Source: Bradyrhizobium erythrophlei
GTDB taxonomy: Bacteria; Pseudomonadota; Alphaproteobacteria; Rhizobiales; Xanthobacteraceae
Reading direction: 5' to 3'
Assembly (NCBI RefSeq): GCF_900142985.1
Contig: NZ_LT670849.1
Location: 4,976,501-5,040,500, forward strand
DNA: 64,000 nt
In this document: in pieces, positions 43,314-52,267 of the stretch
How the letters are laid out: each line of letters begins with the position of its first letter
Position numbering within the stretch: position 1 is the stretch's first letter
Notes under the pieces: model-generated
Seen by the model: only the letters and a program-made list of their open reading frames with translations
Told to the model about the DNA's origin: nothing
Databases searched by the model: none
Program-made: the position numbers and the translations under genes

Positions 43314-45668
43314 TCAGAACGGCGAGGCGGTGAAGCCGAGCGGCTGCGTCACGTCGTAGGACGCTTTAGTGAGCGGCGCGGCGTAGGTCACGGTGAGTGC
43401 GCCGAACGGCGAGGCCCAGGTCAGACCGGCGCCGATGGACGAGCGCACCACGTTGGAATTTGCCAGTTGCAGCGATTGCGACGAGCCGGGAAAGGTCGTC
43501 GACCCGTTGTAGCGAAACACGCTGCCGGCATCGACGAATGCCACCGCCTTCAATCCGTACTCCGCCGGCACGCCGGGAATGTTGCTCTGAAGCTCGGCCG
43601 TGGTCGCCCAGTACATGCTGCCGCCGACATTATCCATGGTGGTGCCGGGCGTGAGATCGCGCGGACCAAAACCGTACGGCGCAAAGCCGCGCACCATCGA
43701 CGGGCCGCCGAAGAAGTTGTCGATCAACGGCACCTGGCTGCCGCCGAAGCCCGTGATGTAGCCGCCTTGCGCGCGCGCCAGACTGACGACGTCGTCGTTG
43801 ATCTGGTGATAGTACTTGAAGTCTTCGGTGGTGCGCAGGAAGCGGACGTCGCCGCCGAGACCAGCGAGATCCTGGCGAAGCGATGACGTAAAGCCATTCG
43901 TCGGCGCCTTCGGATTGTCGACCGTCGAATAGGTCGCGGTGTCGCCGACCGCCGACACCCATTGCGGACCTGCCGCCGCCGCCGACTGCACCACGATCGA
44001 AGGCGGGGCGGCGAGCGAGGTCGGGTCGAGCGTCATTTCCTGGCGCGAGATCGAATAGCGCCACTGCACGCCGAGCTGTTCGGAGATCGGCGTGCCGATC
44101 AGCATGGTCGCGCCGTAATTCTCCGTGCCATAGGATACGAAGTCGTTGGCCACGGTCTGCTTGGCCGAGAGAACGATGCCGGCCGAGGCGCGGTTGTCGA
44201 AGAAACCGGGATCGGTCGCGCCAACCTCGAAGCCGCGCGTGTACTGGCCGTAGGTGAAGGTCGAGTTGAGCGCGACGCCGGTGCCGGCAAAGCTTCTGTC
44301 GCCAAGCTTGATCTCGGCGAGCCAGCCGTCGGTGGTCGAATAGCCGCCGGAGACGTTGAAGTTGCCGGTTTCCTTTTCCTGCAAGTCGACGTCGAGGATG
44401 ACGCGATCCGGCGCCGAGCCCTGTTTGGTCGTGATCTTGACGGTCTTGAAGTAATCGAGATTTTTAAGCCGCCGTTCGGCGCGCTCGATCAGCCCCTTGT
44501 TGAAGGCGTCGCCTTCGGAGATATCGAACTCGCGGCGGATCACGTAGCCGCGCGTGCGCGTGTTGCCGTGAATGTCGATCCGCTCGATATAGGCGCGCGG
44601 GCCCTGCTCGATGGCAAAGGTCACGTCGATGCGGCGCGTGCCCTCGTCGCGCCGGCTGCGGGCCAGCGCGCGGGCAAAGGGATAGCCGAGCTTGGCGAGT
44701 TCAGCCGAAAGCTTGTCGTTGCTCTTGTCGAGCGCTGACCCGTCGAACTGCGCATCGGCCTTCACCAGCAGCAGGCGTCGGAGTTTTTCCGGATCGACGC
44801 CGTCGACATGGCTATCGATTCCGACGTCGCCGAAACGATAGAGCGGGCCTTCGTCGATGGTGAAGGTGAGCGCAAAGCCTTTTGCGGCGGGATCGTATTC
44901 GGCATTGACCGAGCGCACGTTGGCGTCGGCATAGCCTTTGCTACGATAGTAGTTGCGGATCGCTTCGCGATCGGTGTTGACGATATCCGGGTCGTAGACG
45001 TCGCCGCCCATCAGAAAGCTCAGCATGTTGGTGGCGGAAGTCTTGATGACGGCGGCGAGCTGCCGCTTGCCGAAGACGGTGTTGCCGACGAAGTTGATCT
45101 GCCGGACCGGCGTCTTGGCGCCTTCGGTGACCTCGAAGACGAGATCGACGCGGTCGTTGCCGCGATCGATGACCATGGGTTTGACGCTGACGTCGTCGCG
45201 CCCGAGGCGGCGATAGGCCTCGACGATGTGGTTGGCGTCGGACTGTATGGTTGCGCGTTGCAGGCTGCCGCGCGGCTTCGACTCGACGACCGGCGAAAGT
45301 TCGTTGTCCTTGACGCGCATGTTGCCCTCGAACACGACCTTGTCGAGCACCGGCGCCTCATGCAGATGGACGAGGAGCCGTTCGCCCTTGCGCTCGATCG
45401 TGACGGTGTCGAATAAATGCGTGCCGATCAGCGCCTTCAGCGCCGCATCGCGCGCCGCTTCATCGAAGCGCCCGTCGGGCGAGGCGTGAAAATAGGAGCG
45501 GACGGTGGCGACATCGACGCGCTTGTTGCCTTCGACGTCGACCAGCGCGCGCCCGTTTTCCTCGTAGTCGCTGCTCTTCGCATCATCGGCCGCCGCGGCA
45601 GACGCCATGCCTGACAACAGGCATCCGGCCAGGCCCAATGCGATCAGTACTCTCGTTACGCGCGTCAC
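43314..45668 (-). CDS. BamA/Omp85-family outer-membrane assembly protein
   Basis: 784 residues. Signal peptide (VLIALGLAGCLLSGMASAAAA), five POTRA-like domains (for example VDVATVRSYFHASPDGRFDEAARDAALKALIGTHLFDTVTIE; VRQINFVGNTVFGKRQL; IERIDIHGNTRTRGYVIRREFD) and a C-terminal 16-stranded barrel with the lid-lock motif VRGF (SMVRGFAPYGFGPRD), ending in phenylalanine. It inserts barrel proteins in the outer membrane or is a paralogue with a special cargo. It is not in the usual rseP-bamA-lpxD-fabZ-lpxA cluster, so a paralogue is likely. GTG 45668 starts the signal; TTG 45710 is the other choice. Confidence 0.9.
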   Translation of the reverse strand: MTRVTRVLIALGLAGCLLSGMASAAAADDAKSSDYEENGRALVDVEGNKRVDVATVRSYFHASPDGRFDEAARDAALKALIGTHLFDTVTIERKGERLLVHLHEAPVLDKVVFEGNMRVKDNELSPVVESKPRGSLQRATIQSDANHIVEAYRRLGRDDVSVKPMVIDRGNDRVDLVFEVTEGAKTPVRQINFVGNTVFGKRQLAAVIKTSATNMLSFLMGGDVYDPDIVNTDREAIRNYYRSKGYADANVRSVNAEYDPAAKGFALTFTIDEGPLYRFGDVGIDSHVDGVDPEKLRRLLLVKADAQFDGSALDKSNDKLSAELAKLGYPFARALARSRRDEGTRRIDVTFAIEQGPRAYIERIDIHGNTRTRGYVIRREFDISEGDAFNKGLIERAERRLKNLDYFKTVKITTKQGSAPDRVILDVDLQEKETGNFNVSGGYSTTDGWLAEIKLGDRSFAGTGVALNSTFTYGQYTRGFEVGATDPGFFDNRASAGIVLSAKQTVANDFVSYGTENYGATMLIGTPISEQLGVQWRYSISRQEMTLDPTSLAAPPSIVVQSAAAAGPQWVSAVGDTATYSTVDNPKAPTNGFTSSLRQDLAGLGGDVRFLRTTEDFKYYHQINDDVVSLARAQGGYITGFGGSQVPLIDNFFGGPSMVRGFAPYGFGPRDLTPGTTMDNVGGSMYWATTAELQSNIPGVPAEYGLKAVAFVDAGSVFRYNGSTTFPGSSQSLQLANSNVVRSSIGAGLTWASPFGALTVTYAAPLTKASYDVTQPLGFTASPF

Positions 45669-45903
45669 GTTCGGCTCGATATCCCGCGCCCTTGCCCAGG
45701 CTCGATCCAAATTGGTGGCGAGGGCGAAACAATGTCGCGGGCAGGGAGAGATGATGCCTTAAATCTTAACGCCTGCCACAATTTCGACGCGAGTGGTGCC
45801 AGGTCATCCAGAAAATGTCCTTATGCCGCTCAAAATGATTTTTAGGGTGTTGCCCAAATGGCGCTGCTTGCCTCACCAAGTGAGCACTTGCCGGGAGCAT
45901 CAC

Positions 45904-46962
45904 ATGCGTTGCGTAGCCGTCTTTCTTGCCGTCCTGACCTTCATCCAGCCTGTCTTTGCCGCCGCGCCCGCGCAGGAGATCGATCCGCGCGCCTCGCTCG
46001 GCGTGGTGCAGCAATGGATCTACAACTATCGCGCCAAGCCGGACTATGCGCACATTCCAGCCGCCGTGCGCGTGCTGTTTCATGCGCAGACCTTCAAGGA
46101 GCCGGAGAATGCCGGCATCTATCTCGGCTTCATCGCGGGCGCGCTTGCCTCCAATCCCGCCAAGGCCGAAGCGCTCGTCAACAGCTTCTTCCCGGTGCCG
46201 GCGGAAGACGAATGGGTGATCGTGCGCGCGATCGCGTTTTCCGGCCTTCCGGATTGGCGCAACCTGCTGCGGCGGGTCGCGCCAAAGATGCCGGGCCGTC
46301 AGGTGATGATCGATGCGTATCTCGCGGGCTCCCTGCCGACGCTGACGGACATTCCGCTCGAAGAGAAACAGCCGGGCGCGATGGACAAGGTCAAGGCGGT
46401 CTTCACCAAGAACCCGTTCGCCAAGGAAGACAAGAAGCTGAAGATGAGCCAGACCTTCGCGGGCAATCAGGATCTGCTCGATACGCTGTGGGGCTATTAC
46501 TTTGCCACCGGTTCGTTCCGCCCGATCCTGCGCATCATGGCGATGCTGCCCTGGAGCAAGAGCCGCGACACCGTCGACAAGCTCACCGTCGGCAGCATGG
46601 CGCGCTATACGCTGGCAAGCTACGCGGTGCGCGACAGCGCCTTGCGCGAATATCTCCGTAGCGAACTGAAGGTGCAGCCCGAGCCTGTGAAGGTGCCTCT
46701 GACCGAGGTCGTCGAGGCCGCCGACACCGTGCAACTCGGCGCGGTGCGCAAGGATGCGCTTGCCGCGGTCGATGAACTGAAGGCGAAGGGTTCGGACTCG
46801 CGGCGCAATCTCGACTTCTGGGGCCAGGTCGGCGTCGGCGCGGTCGCGCTCGGCTGCGTCTCGGCGGCGGCGCTGGGGGCGGTCGCGATCGGCATTCCCT
46901 GCGTGATCGGCGGCTCCGCCGGCCAGGGCCTGCTCTCGTTCTGGGAAAAAAATCAGCAGTAG
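45904..46962 (+). CDS. Exported hypothetical protein
   Basis: 352 residues. A signal peptide (FLAVLTFIQPVFAAAPA) leads into a mostly helical domain (PRASLGVVQQWIYNYRAKPDYAHIPAAVRVLFHAQTFKEPENAGIYLGFIAGALASNP...), with a helix-turn pattern that recalls TPR/HEAT-like scaffolds, and ends in a hydrophobic stretch (VGVGAVALGCVSAAALGAVAIGIPCVIGG) which may be a C-terminal membrane anchor. Not a family I can name. GGGAG precedes ATG 45904 by 7 bp. Divergent from the BamA-like gene, so the two may share a regulatory region. Confidence 0.75.
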   Translation: MRCVAVFLAVLTFIQPVFAAAPAQEIDPRASLGVVQQWIYNYRAKPDYAHIPAAVRVLFHAQTFKEPENAGIYLGFIAGALASNPAKAEALVNSFFPVPAEDEWVIVRAIAFSGLPDWRNLLRRVAPKMPGRQVMIDAYLAGSLPTLTDIPLEEKQPGAMDKVKAVFTKNPFAKEDKKLKMSQTFAGNQDLLDTLWGYYFATGSFRPILRIMAMLPWSKSRDTVDKLTVGSMARYTLASYAVRDSALREYLRSELKVQPEPVKVPLTEVVEAADTVQLGAVRKDALAAVDELKAKGSDSRRNLDFWGQVGVGAVALGCVSAAALGAVAIGIPCVIGGSAGQGLLSFWEKNQQ

Positions 46963-46983
46963 CGCTTCGCTGCTGGAAGAAAC

Positions 46984-47072
46984 CGTCATGCCCGGGTTTA
47001 TCCCGGGCATCCACGCCTTTCTTGACGCGCTCATCAAAGACGTGGATGGCCGGGGTCAACCCGGCCATGACG
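46984..47072. repeat. RPE-like palindrome between convergent genes
   Basis: An 89-bp dyad: CGTCATG at one end pairs with CATGACG at the other, ATCCACG with CGTGGAT, and each half has its own hairpin (GCCCGGG-TTTAT-CCCGGGC; GGCCGGG-GTCAA-CCCGGCC). It lies between convergent genes and may terminate both transcripts. This CGTCATGCCCGGG...CCCGGCCATGACG form is familiar from many Bradyrhizobium intergenic regions. Confidence 0.75.
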
Positions 47073-47096
47073 ACTGAGAGAGCGGGGGCATCGCCC

Positions 47097-47525
47097 CTAC
47101 GCCGGCGAGGCCAGCGGCTTGCCTTTTTCGACGATGTAGGTCGAAACCAGGTGGCTCTTCTTGTCACCGTTCTTGCCGCCGGCATGCGGCGTGTTCGCCG
47201 GAACGACGATGCCCATGCCGGGCTTGAACGCGACCGTCGGCTGTCCCTCGATCGGAAGATCGAACCCGCCGTCGAGCATATAGGCGCTCTCGATGCCGGG
47301 ATGGGTGTGACGGCCGATCGTCACGCCGGGCTCGATTTCGATATCGACGACGAGGGTGACATAGCCGGGCGTCGGGCCGTCGGTCTGCGAGAGAATCTTT
47401 CGCGTCACGCCGGGCGTCACGCCCGGGGTGGGCGGCGTCTGGGCGGAAGCGTCGGACGCGATGAAGCCGGTGAGCGAACAGAGCGCGCAGGATGCGACGC
47501 CCGCAAAATCGCGGCGTGAGAGCAT
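47097..47525 (-). CDS. Tat-exported cupin protein
   Basis: 142 residues. A twin-arginine leader ([26 protein letters not shown]) exports the folded protein. The cupin domain has [33 protein letters not shown] (motif 1 with the two His and the Glu) and [10 protein letters not shown] (motif 2). Tat export suggests a metal cofactor is loaded in the cytoplasm. A very strong site (AAGGGAGG) sits before ATG 47525. Catalytic role unknown; related proteins are annotated as cupin or quercetinase-like proteins. Confidence 0.85.
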   Translation of the reverse strand: MLSRRDFAGVASCALCSLTGFIASDASAQTPPTPGVTPGVTRKILSQTDGPTPGYVTLVVDIEIEPGVTIGRHTHPGIESAYMLDGGFDLPIEGQPTVAFKPGMGIVVPANTPHAGGKNGDKKSHLVSTYIVEKGKPLASPA

Positions 47526-47701
47526 GGGTAACCTCCCTTAAGTTTTCCGGTCTTGGTTTGGAGCCGGTCGGGCCAAAAAGTGCCCGAGGGCAGGGGGCTT
47601 GGCAAGAAAGGTTTGGCCGGGATAGCCGCCTATCGCATGGGGTTCATCGGCCTTGGATAGAGTATGGTGATGAGAATGAAATAGAGGTTGAGGAGCGCGC
47701 C

Positions 47702-48463
47702 ATGGGTCTTTTGTCGTCCCTGATTGTTCTCGCCATCTTGTACGCTTTCGTGTCGATCCGCGTGATCAAGCAATATGAACGTGGCGTGGTGTTCTTCCTC
47801 GGCAAGTTCGAGGGCGTGCGTGGCCCGGGCCTGACGCTGATCTTCGTGCCGTTCCAGACCATGACGCGGGTATCGCTGCGCACGGTGACGATGCAGATTC
47901 CCTCGCAGAAGATCATCACCAAGGACAACGTCTCGATCGATATCGCCGCGGTCGCCTACTATCACATCACCGATCCGGAAAAGGCTGTGATCGCGATCGA
48001 GAACGTCTATAACGCCATCAACCAGATCAGCCAGACCACGGTGCGCAACGTGGTCGGCCGCTTCAGCCTCGATCAGCTGCTGTCGGATACCGCTTCGATC
48101 AACGAGCAGATCAAGAACGTCATCGACACCCACACCGAGCCGTGGGGCGCGCAGGTCACCGCGGTCGAGATCAAGGACATCACGCTGCCGGACAACATGC
48201 AGCGGGCGATGGCGCGCGAAGCCGAAGCCGAGCGCGAGCGCCGCGCCAAGATCGTCGCGGCCGAGGGCGAATACCAGGCTGCGGTGAAACTCGGCGAGGC
48301 CGCCGACATCATCACGGCGCATCCGGTCGCGCTTCAGCTCCGCACCCTGCAAACCATGGCGGAAATCTCGATCGAGAAGAACTCGACCATCATCTTCCCG
48401 GCGCAGTTCATGACCACGGTGCAGGAAGCGCTGGCGACGGTGAAGCAGGATACCGCGAAGTAG
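47702..48463 (+). CDS. SPFH-domain slipin (stomatin-like) protein
   Basis: 253 residues. An N-terminal membrane hairpin ([32 protein letters not shown]) is followed by the SPFH/Band-7 domain ([62 protein letters not shown]) and a helical segment ([36 protein letters not shown]). Slipins oligomerise into membrane rings and control membrane proteases or fluidity. The usual NfeD partner gene is absent here. GGAG lies 8 bp before ATG 47702. Confidence 0.9.
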   Translation: MGLLSSLIVLAILYAFVSIRVIKQYERGVVFFLGKFEGVRGPGLTLIFVPFQTMTRVSLRTVTMQIPSQKIITKDNVSIDIAAVAYYHITDPEKAVIAIENVYNAINQISQTTVRNVVGRFSLDQLLSDTASINEQIKNVIDTHTEPWGAQVTAVEIKDITLPDNMQRAMAREAEAERERRAKIVAAEGEYQAAVKLGEAADIITAHPVALQLRTLQTMAEISIEKNSTIIFPAQFMTTVQEALATVKQDTAK

Positions 48464-48489
48464 GGGCTGCTCGTCCATCCTCGAGACGG

Positions 48490-49074
48490 CGCTCGTACGA
48501 GAGCTTCGATATTCCAAAGGGCACGCTGCGCGGTTCGCCCGCCATACCCGACGATGACGTCACGACGCTGCGCGTGCAGTACATGCTCGTCGCCAACCGC
48601 CATCTGAACCCGCAGGTGGTCGGCGAACTCGCGAAGCGCGTGATGGCCGCGCGGCGCGATCTCGCGGCCAACCAACCGTTGATCGCCAATATCGCGACGC
48701 CGACGCTGGATGCGGATGCCTTCATCACGGTGCATCCCGGTGCGGCCGCGTTCTACAACGGCACCCAGGAAAGTTTCATGGATCGCTGGAGCAACGCGAT
48801 CTACCTGACGCCGATGGTGCTCGGCGCGCTCGCCTCGGTCTTTGCCGCCGCCTGGCGCTTTCTCGGCATCCGAGGCAATGGTGTGGAGCACACCGCGCTG
48901 TCGCGGTTGTGCGCGATGCGCGAGCGCATCCGCGAGCTCGACGACGAGGCCGCCTTGCGTAAACTCGAAGACGAGATCGAGGCGGCGCTGAACGCGCAAC
49001 TCGCCAAGCCGCCGGGCGGTGCTGTCGGCGCCCAAGGGGTGAGGCTCGCCGGTTTCCGTCGCTTGAGGGAATAA
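48490..49074 (+). pseudogene. 3' remnant of a TAXI-family TRAP solute receptor
   Basis: About 194 codons match only the C-terminal part of TAXI-type TRAP receptors: DVTTLRVQYMLVANRHLNPQVVGELAKRVMAARRDLAANQ, TPTLDADAFITVHPGAAAFYNG and the membrane-anchored tail IYLTPMVLGALASVFAAAWRFLG, then an acidic helical tail. Roughly 250-270 N-terminal residues, including the signal and first lobe, are missing and no start codon with a ribosome site precedes the fragment. The breakpoint lies about 25 bp after the slipin stop. The upstream frame overlapping the slipin gene is noise. I infer a deletion or recombination relic. Confidence 0.6.
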
Positions 49075-49201
49075 TTCTGCAATCCCAATGTTGAAGAGGG
49101 ACCGAGGCGTGCCGGTCTTGGGCCACTGCCGGGAGGAGGCATGCGGACATTTCATCGTCACTGACATGCATGTATCCTGCACAGGCCGTCTCAAGGCCGA
49201 T

Positions 49202-49275
49202 CTAGTGTCCCGATTCCGAAGTTCGCAGCATTTTTCGGAGCCACGTTTCGAACTTCGGAATCGAAAGGACACTAG
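49202..49275. repeat. CTAG-bounded palindromic element 1
   Basis: CTAGTGTCC (49202-49210) plus CGATTCCGAAGTTCG (49211-49225) pair with CGAACTTCGGAATCG (49249-49263) and GGACACTAG (49267-49275), giving 24 paired bases with one 3-nt bulge and a 23-nt loop. Ends are CTAGTG/CACTAG. Confidence 0.7.
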
Positions 49276-49288
49276 CACACCTATTGAT

Positions 49289-49366
49289 CTAGTGCGGCTT
49301 TGGTTCAGAAGTCCGCATGACGAACCCGCGGCACAAATGATGCGGACTCCTGAACCGCCGCACTAG
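49289..49366. repeat. CTAG-bounded palindromic element 2
   Basis: CTAGTGCGGC at 49289-49298 pairs with GCCGCACTAG at 49357-49366, and a 17-bp inner arm (49302-49318) pairs with 49340-49356 with one mismatch. It follows element 1 after 13 bp and ends 10 bp before the start codon of the MBL-fold gene, so it lies in its leader or promoter. Confidence 0.7.
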
Positions 49367-49376
49367 GGGAGAAACG

Positions 49377-50201
49377 ATGACCAAGACACTGACCAACCTC
49401 GCGACAGGCGCGATCCTTCTCGCCGGTCTCTCCGCGCCCGCTCTCGCGGCCGATGTCTCGCTGGCGCGCTTTGCCGATTGCGGCACGCCGGCGGCGCCAA
49501 CCGCTGTCAATCAGCGCTTCTCCGACACTTTTGCTTACGGTGAACTGAAGCTTCAGCTCGCTTTCAGCTGCTATGTCATCAAGCACGGCGACGAGTACAT
49601 GCTGTGGGATACGGGCCACGCGATGACCATGCCCAATGTCGCGCCGAAGGTGAGCCTCGTCGATCAGTTGGCCAAGATCGAGGTCAAGCCCGAGCAGATC
49701 AAGTATGTCGGCATCAGCCATTACCACGCCGATCACACCGGCCAGATCTCGTCGTTTCCGAAGGCGACGCTGTTGATCGGCACCCGCGAGTGGGACGCGA
49801 TCTCGGCGCCGAAGCCCGCCGAAGGCGTCAACTTCAAGCCGTTCGAAAGCTGGATCAAGGGCGACAGCAAGGTCGAGCCGCTGCCGCTCGGGCTCGACAA
49901 GGACGTGTTCGGCGATGGCAGCGTGATTGTGCTGCGCACGCCCGGGCACACGCCGGGCCATTCCAGCCTGCTGGTCAAGCTTGAGCAGATGGGCCCGGTC
50001 ATCCTCAGCGGCGATGCCGTGCACTTCCGCGAGAATTACGATTCGGACGGCGTGCCGGCCTTCAACTACGACCGCGCCCAGACCGTCGCCTCGATCGAGC
50101 GCATGAAGAAGATTCTGGCAAACCTCAAAGGCACGATGATCATCCAGCACGACGCGCGCGACGTCGGCAAGCTGCCGGAGTTTCCCGCGTTCGCGAAGTA
50201 A
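49377..50201 (+). CDS. Exported MBL-fold hydrolase (lactonase-like)
   Basis: 274 residues with a signal peptide ending ALA-ADV. The metallo-beta-lactamase motif is HYHADH (H115, H117, D119, H120), followed by PGHTPGHSSLL, SGDAVHF and IIQHD, the layout of the AiiA-like N-acyl-homoserine lactonase branch. It therefore should bind two zinc or iron ions and open a lactone or cleave an ester in the periplasm; quorum quenching is possible but unproven. GGGGAGAAACG precedes the ATG. Its leader contains a palindromic repeat. Confidence 0.88.
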   Translation: MTKTLTNLATGAILLAGLSAPALAADVSLARFADCGTPAAPTAVNQRFSDTFAYGELKLQLAFSCYVIKHGDEYMLWDTGHAMTMPNVAPKVSLVDQLAKIEVKPEQIKYVGISHYHADHTGQISSFPKATLLIGTREWDAISAPKPAEGVNFKPFESWIKGDSKVEPLPLGLDKDVFGDGSVIVLRTPGHTPGHSSLLVKLEQMGPVILSGDAVHFRENYDSDGVPAFNYDRAQTVASIERMKKILANLKGTMIIQHDARDVGKLPEFPAFAK

Positions 50202-50248
50202 TGTGGGCTCGAATGAAAAATGAGAGCGCTGCCCTGACGGGGCAGCGT

Positions 50249-50656
50249 TCAGCCTCGCTGACGGAAGCGCAGGTATCCGCCGAAAGCACCCAGCACGAGA
50301 CTTAAGGGGACGAAAGCGAGATACAGCCCGACGTGGTTCGTGATGCTTCCGCTGAATATGGAGTAGGCGCTTAGTCCGACGCACAGCACAGATGAAAGAG
50401 TTCCGTTCAGAACTTCGTCGTGCTTGGCGATCCGCGCTGAAACGTAACCGGCCAATATCGAACAAAGCGAACCCAAAATGCTGGAGACCGCAACAAACAT
50501 GCCGCTCTGGCCGAGGGCGGATGGGTCAAGGGGCTGCCGATAGCTAAGCGTGTGGACGAGCGCGATCGGAAACGCGGCGACAAACGCCACGATGAACGAC
50601 GATATGATGTCAATCAGATTGCCGGTCGCGACGCCAACCAAGGACACTCGGTTCAT
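50249..50656 (-). CDS. Four-helix membrane hypothetical protein
   Basis: 135 residues with four hydrophobic segments (IISSFIVAFVAAFPIALVHTL, MFVAVSSILGSLCSILAGYV, LSSVLCVGLSAYSIFSG, VGLYLAFVPLSLVLGAFGGYL). Codon use is less GC-biased than its neighbours. Not recognised. A GGGGTCAAG site lies before ATG 50656. It is in a region of smaller, possibly acquired genes. Confidence 0.6.
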   Translation of the reverse strand: MNRVSLVGVATGNLIDIISSFIVAFVAAFPIALVHTLSYRQPLDPSALGQSGMFVAVSSILGSLCSILAGYVSARIAKHDEVLNGTLSSVLCVGLSAYSIFSGSITNHVGLYLAFVPLSLVLGAFGGYLRFRQRG

Positions 50657-50689
50657 TCGATCTTGACCCCGGATTGTAGTTGGTGAGTT

Positions 50690-50842
50690 CTACACCGGGG
50701 GCAGCGACAGGGAACGACGGTTCTCCGTTTTGCGTAAGCAAATCACTAACAGCAGCGCTACAATCGCAACCGCGGCCAGCAGCGCCCAGACCAGCGCTCA
50801 AGCCTTGTTCACCGGCATCGCGAAGGCGGCGCACTCCGACAC
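50690..50842 (-). pseudogene. C-terminal remnant of a DHA2-type MFS transporter
   Basis: Reading on the minus strand, ECAAFAMPVNKA, an in-frame TGA, then ALVWALLAAVAIVALLLVICLRKTENRR match the last membrane helix of DHA2 exporters. The intact exporter in this window (56273-57943) has MVERAALAMSVNEAWAMLAMVATIALISVW at that place; the TGA falls at the tryptophan position. The rest of the gene is missing. The decay state is seen directly; the family is inferred from this short match. Confidence 0.45.
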
Positions 50843-50912
50843 GCCGCCCTGGTTTCAGGGCAGCGTGGTTTTCAGGGCAGCCTCGTCGGCGCAAGGCGCA
50901 AGCCAAGCGCGA

Positions 50913-51227
50913 TCAGAGAATTCGCTCCGGTTGCTGCGAGGGGTCGCGACGACCTTCTCGGTCCAGCGCAGAGGGCATATCCGGGTTGGACCAGATGTGA
51001 TCCGGCGTCAGGCCCAGGTAAACCTTCCGGCTGTGGACGCCTCTGATACCCTGCTTGACGCTCAGCGTCGCCACGACACCAAGCTTGCGGCTTGCCGCCC
51101 ACTTGCTGGCCTTGCCGATGGCGTCTTCGTCGTTTGACGCTTCGATGACCTGATTGTCGTAGGGCACAGCGTCGTCATCTTCATTGTCACAAAGTTCGGC
51201 AAAGTATTGTTTGTCATCGGTGATCAC
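50913..51227 (-). CDS. Small hypothetical protein
   Basis: 104 residues, acidic N-terminus (DDKQYFAELCDNEDDDAVPYDNQVIEASNDEDAIGKASKW) followed by beta-like KLGVVATLSVKQGIRGVHSRKVYLGLTPDHIW. A GGGAGG site stands 7 bp before GTG 51227. The basic C-terminal tail may be non-homologous extension. Not recognised; plausible because of the ribosome site and non-random composition. Confidence 0.55.
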   Translation of the reverse strand: MITDDKQYFAELCDNEDDDAVPYDNQVIEASNDEDAIGKASKWAASRKLGVVATLSVKQGIRGVHSRKVYLGLTPDHIWSNPDMPSALDREGRRDPSQQPERIL

Positions 51228-51394
51228 GCACGCCTCCCATTACTATTTGTTCTCAGGATCAATCTGGAACGTGGATCAACCGCGGCGTTTTTGTGCAGAA
51301 AGATGGCAAACACCGTGCTCAGTTAGAGACACGCGGTGGTTGAGCGGGCGCGAACGTGGTTTTCGGGAACGTCAGGGTAGGAGGAGGCTGGCCC

Positions 51395-52267
51395 TCAATA
51401 TTGACCGCCGCCCCAGTAGCAACCGCCGACGCCACCCATGCAGGGCCCGGCATATCGGGATTTTCGGCGAATCCGGTCCGGCATGAAGTCGTTGTAGGTG
51501 CGCGATTGGGCCGTTCGGGGACGATCGTTCGCGACCGGCGGTGTTGACGGCGGCGGGCTTGCAGCCGGGGGATTGGCGGAGGCGGCCGGTGAAGGTTGAG
51601 CGGGGGTCGGTTCATTGGCGGATGGAGCAACTGTGGCTGCCGGAGGCGCCGAGGGGGTCGCGGAACCGGTTGACGGAGATGCCGATGGTGCCGGCTCGCC
51701 CGGCGAAACTGGCGGGGTGACATCGGCACGTTGGCGCGCCGCGCCGAGACCGGCGCGATATCCGGGAAAGTGCCAGCTGCCTGCGGCAAATTCGTGCAAG
51801 GCGTAAACCAGCACGACGCCTAATCCTGCGATCACGAGGAACCGCAGAAGATAAGAGACCAGCGCAGGGTCTCTCCGCGATTCCGCGACGTCCCGCTCGT
51901 TTTCAAGCTCCACTTGATGGAGCCCGCTGTGCACCGCCTTTTCGTAGCGGGGAGCGACGTGACCGCCCAGCTCGAGGGCCTCAGCGATCTGACGAAAGCT
52001 CTGGCCCTCCTTTCGCAACGACGCGCCGGTGTCGCGGAACGCCGCGTCTCCCAGCCCATCGGGCTGATCCATGCGCTTGATGCTGGCGACGATCCTGGGC
52101 CGCAGCAGCAATCGACGCTCTTCGATCAATTCGGCAATCTTCGCAAAGCTCAGCCCGGCGTTGGAAAGGATCTGCGCGGCGCGGTCCCTGGCGGCCTGGG
52201 CGACCGCGGGATCATCGGAGTCCATCTGCTCCATGGCGTGTTTCAACGATGCCATATCGTCGATCAT
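51395..52267 (-). CDS. Membrane protein with Pro/Ala/Ser-rich tail
   Basis: 290 residues. The N-terminal half is cytoplasmic and helical (ARDRAAQILSNAGLSFAKIAELIEERR...ASLRKEGQSFRQIAEALELGG), one membrane helix follows (LVSYLLRFLVIAGLGVVLVYAL), then a long periplasmic Pro/Ala/Ser-rich segment (ASPSTGSATPSAPPAATVAPS) ending in a short basic/glycine-rich tail with two cysteines. Its ATG overlaps the preceding stop (ATGA), so it is translated with the 78-residue protein before it. Function unknown. Confidence 0.7.
   Translation of the reverse strand: MIDDMASLKHAMEQMDSDDPAVAQAARDRAAQILSNAGLSFAKIAELIEERRLLLRPRIVASIKRMDQPDGLGDAAFRDTGASLRKEGQSFRQIAEALELGGHVAPRYEKAVHSGLHQVELENERDVAESRRDPALVSYLLRFLVIAGLGVVLVYALHEFAAGSWHFPGYRAGLGAARQRADVTPPVSPGEPAPSASPSTGSATPSAPPAATVAPSANEPTPAQPSPAASANPPAASPPPSTPPVANDRPRTAQSRTYNDFMPDRIRRKSRYAGPCMGGVGGCYWGGGQY

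Noticed and set aside
48142..48489. 5' extension of the TAXI-like frame
   Set aside because: It lies inside the slipin gene in another frame and is not receptor sequence.
50730..51137. 135-residue plus-strand frame across the MFS remnant
   Set aside because: It runs antisense to the recognisable transporter tail and small gene; no own features.
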